DNA of 6,979 nucleotides from Thermoplasmatota archaeon (GTDB lineage: Archaea > Thermoplasmatota > Penumbrarchaeia > Penumbrarchaeales > Penumbrarchaeaceae), in assembly GCA_030595585.1 (NCBI GenBank), contig JAUVCY010000090.1:1-6979 (forward strand). The letters run 5' to 3'. A program made the position numbers and the translations under genes. Numbering within the stretch: the first letter of the stretch is position 1; every line of letters begins with the position of its first letter. Below, piece after piece: positions 6,242 through 6,979 of this stretch. The notes under the pieces were generated by a model that saw only the letters and a program-made list of their open reading frames with translations, was not told where the DNA came from and searched no databases.

Positions 6242-6258
6242 TCTCGAAGGTGTCGAGA
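6242..6258 (+). promoter_or_regulatory. Short hairpin with the Shine-Dalgarno in its loop
   Basis: TCTCGA (6242-6247) and TCGAGA (6253-6258) are perfectly complementary and enclose AGGTG, the ribosome binding site for ATG 6258. The A of the start codon closes the stem. The site sets the start of the PDO-like gene and could affect its translation. Confidence 0.45.
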
Positions 6259-6905
6259 TGGTATTGCTACAGCCTGAGGATAAGAAGGCCATCGAAAATG
6301 AGCTTGAAGGACTCAAGGAGGCCGTGAAACTTGTCGCGCATATCCCTGCGAACAAGAACGAGCCCTTTGAGAACCTCAAATCGCTGCTCCAGGAGATCGC
6401 GGAGATGGATGAGAGAATATCCTGCGATATCCTCACGGAGGGTGATGATGAGGAAGTTGACTACATCCTCGAGAGGAGGCCGGCCATTGTCGTGCAGGAC
6501 AAGGATGGGTCGGACAGGGGCATTATATTCTACGGCATGCCGGGCGGCAACACGCTCAAGTCGTTCATATCACTGATATTGCTCACCTCCACCGGAGAGA
6601 CCGGATTGGAGGATGAGGTGATCGAGAGGATCTCAAAGATGGAGTCGAGCTCCCTACAGGTTTTCGTTACCCCTGCGACCCCGAGGTGCGACGAGACCAT
6701 AGAGATCTCAAACAAGATAGCCTACATTAACAGCGGGATGACCTCGTCCATCGTCGACGTGACGGATTTCCCCGAGCTCGCCCAGCAGTTTCACGTGATC
6801 GGACTCCCGATGACCGTCGGGAACGACGATCTGAAGTTCACCGGCGTGTATGATCTGGGAGAGGTTCTGCAGATCCTTGAAGAGAAGATCTCCGACACCG
6901 AGTGA
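6258..6905 (+). CDS. PDO-like double-thioredoxin-fold protein lacking both CxxC motifs
   Basis: A 215-residue protein with the length and layout of archaeal protein disulfide oxidoreductase (PDO/glutaredoxin-like): an N-terminal helix (LLQPEDKKAIENEL), one thioredoxin fold to about residue 112, and a second from about 120 to the end. Landmarks are AIVVQDKDGSDRGIIFYGMPGG (split at 76-87 and 88-97), the cis-proline candidates P75 and P184, VFVTPATPRC (135-144) and FPELAQQFHVIGLP (171-184). True PDO has CxxC in each fold. Here the first site reads N34-E-P-F37 and the second T141-P-R-C144, so both nucleophilic cysteines are gone; only C56 and C144 remain in the protein. Disulfide exchange by the usual mechanism is therefore unlikely. 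A binding, scaffolding or chaperone-like role is possible, but that is inference. The product is acidic and cytosolic, with no signal peptide. AGGTG 5 nt upstream supports the start. It lies 56 bp after the M29-like gene. Confidence 0.8.
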   Translation: MVLLQPEDKKAIENELEGLKEAVKLVAHIPANKNEPFENLKSLLQEIAEMDERISCDILTEGDDEEVDYILERRPAIVVQDKDGSDRGIIFYGMPGGNTLKSFISLILLTSTGETGLEDEVIERISKMESSSLQVFVTPATPRCDETIEISNKIAYINSGMTSSIVDVTDFPELAQQFHVIGLPMTVGNDDLKFTGVYDLGEVLQILEEKISDTE

Positions 6906-6911
6906 GAACTT

Positions 6912-6918
6912 CTATATC
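6912..6918 (+). promoter_or_regulatory. TATA box for the gene entering at the right edge
   Basis: CTATATC, 6 nt after the PDO-like stop, is a reasonable TATA box. It predicts a start near 6940, upstream of GGAGG at 6947-6951. Confidence 0.4.
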
Positions 6919-6958
6919 ATCATCGGCCTATACCCGGGCATCCATTGGAGGCCGGGCC

Positions 6959-6979
6959 GTGAGAAAGTGGCATATATTG
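6959..6979 (+). CDS. Putative start of a further gene (partial, 7 codons)
   Basis: A GTG at 6959 is preceded by GGAGG (6947-6951) with 7-nt spacing and by a TATA box at 6912-6918. The seven codons to the window edge read MRKWHIL and stay open. The basic then hydrophobic start could lead into a membrane or signal segment, but too little is present to name a function. The alternative is that this is only intergenic sequence, with CATATATT at 6971-6978 being a TATA box for a gene further right. Confidence 0.4.

Noticed and set aside
1..6979. CRISPR array, insertion sequence, prophage or defence island
   Set aside because: No spaced direct repeats, transposase, integrase or terminal inverted repeats were seen on either strand. 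The complete genes look chromosomal and similar in codon use.

Overview
The window most likely comes from a euryarchaeal-type archaeon, probably Thermoplasmatota; that lineage assignment is an inference. The evidence is an archaeal DNA-repair protein of the NreA family, a PDO-type double-thioredoxin-fold protein, heavy use of AGG for arginine, TATA boxes about 25-30 bp upstream of predicted transcript starts, and a mix of leaderless and Shine-Dalgarno (GAGGTG/GGAGG) starts. No mobile element, CRISPR array, tRNA or rRNA was recognised.

Layout: (1) 1-1586, minus strand: the N-terminal 528 residues of a membrane protein with about 13 predicted helices, ending at the window edge in the first strand of an endonuclease/exonuclease/phosphatase (EEP) domain. 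This architecture recalls eukaryotic Cwh43/PGAP2IP. (2) 1587-1667: a short divergent promoter region with one TATA-like element readable on both strands. (3) 1668-2771, plus: a class I/II PLP-dependent aminotransferase. (4) 2766-4043, minus: nreA, overlapping the aminotransferase tail-to-tail by 6 bp. (5) 4044-4152: a divergent promoter region with a 12-bp palindrome. (6) 4153-5061, plus: pdxS, the PLP synthase subunit. (7) 5062-5256: a 195-bp non-coding gap with several inverted repeats. (8) 5257-6201, plus: a protein of the M29 aminopeptidase-like family. (9) 6258-6905, plus: a PDO-like double-thioredoxin-fold protein. (10) 6959-6979: the likely start of another plus-strand gene.

How the genes fit together: PdxS makes the PLP that the aminotransferase needs, but they have separate promoters and the glutaminase partner pdxT is not in the window. 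NreA is an informational gene lying between them. The two genes after pdxS form a same-strand pair, and both keep their family fold motifs while lacking the residues expected for catalysis. The M29-like protein has three apparent ligand positions changed, and the PDO-like protein has lost both CxxC motifs. That pair and the Cwh43-like membrane protein are the most interesting content here. No defence system or biosynthetic cluster was seen.
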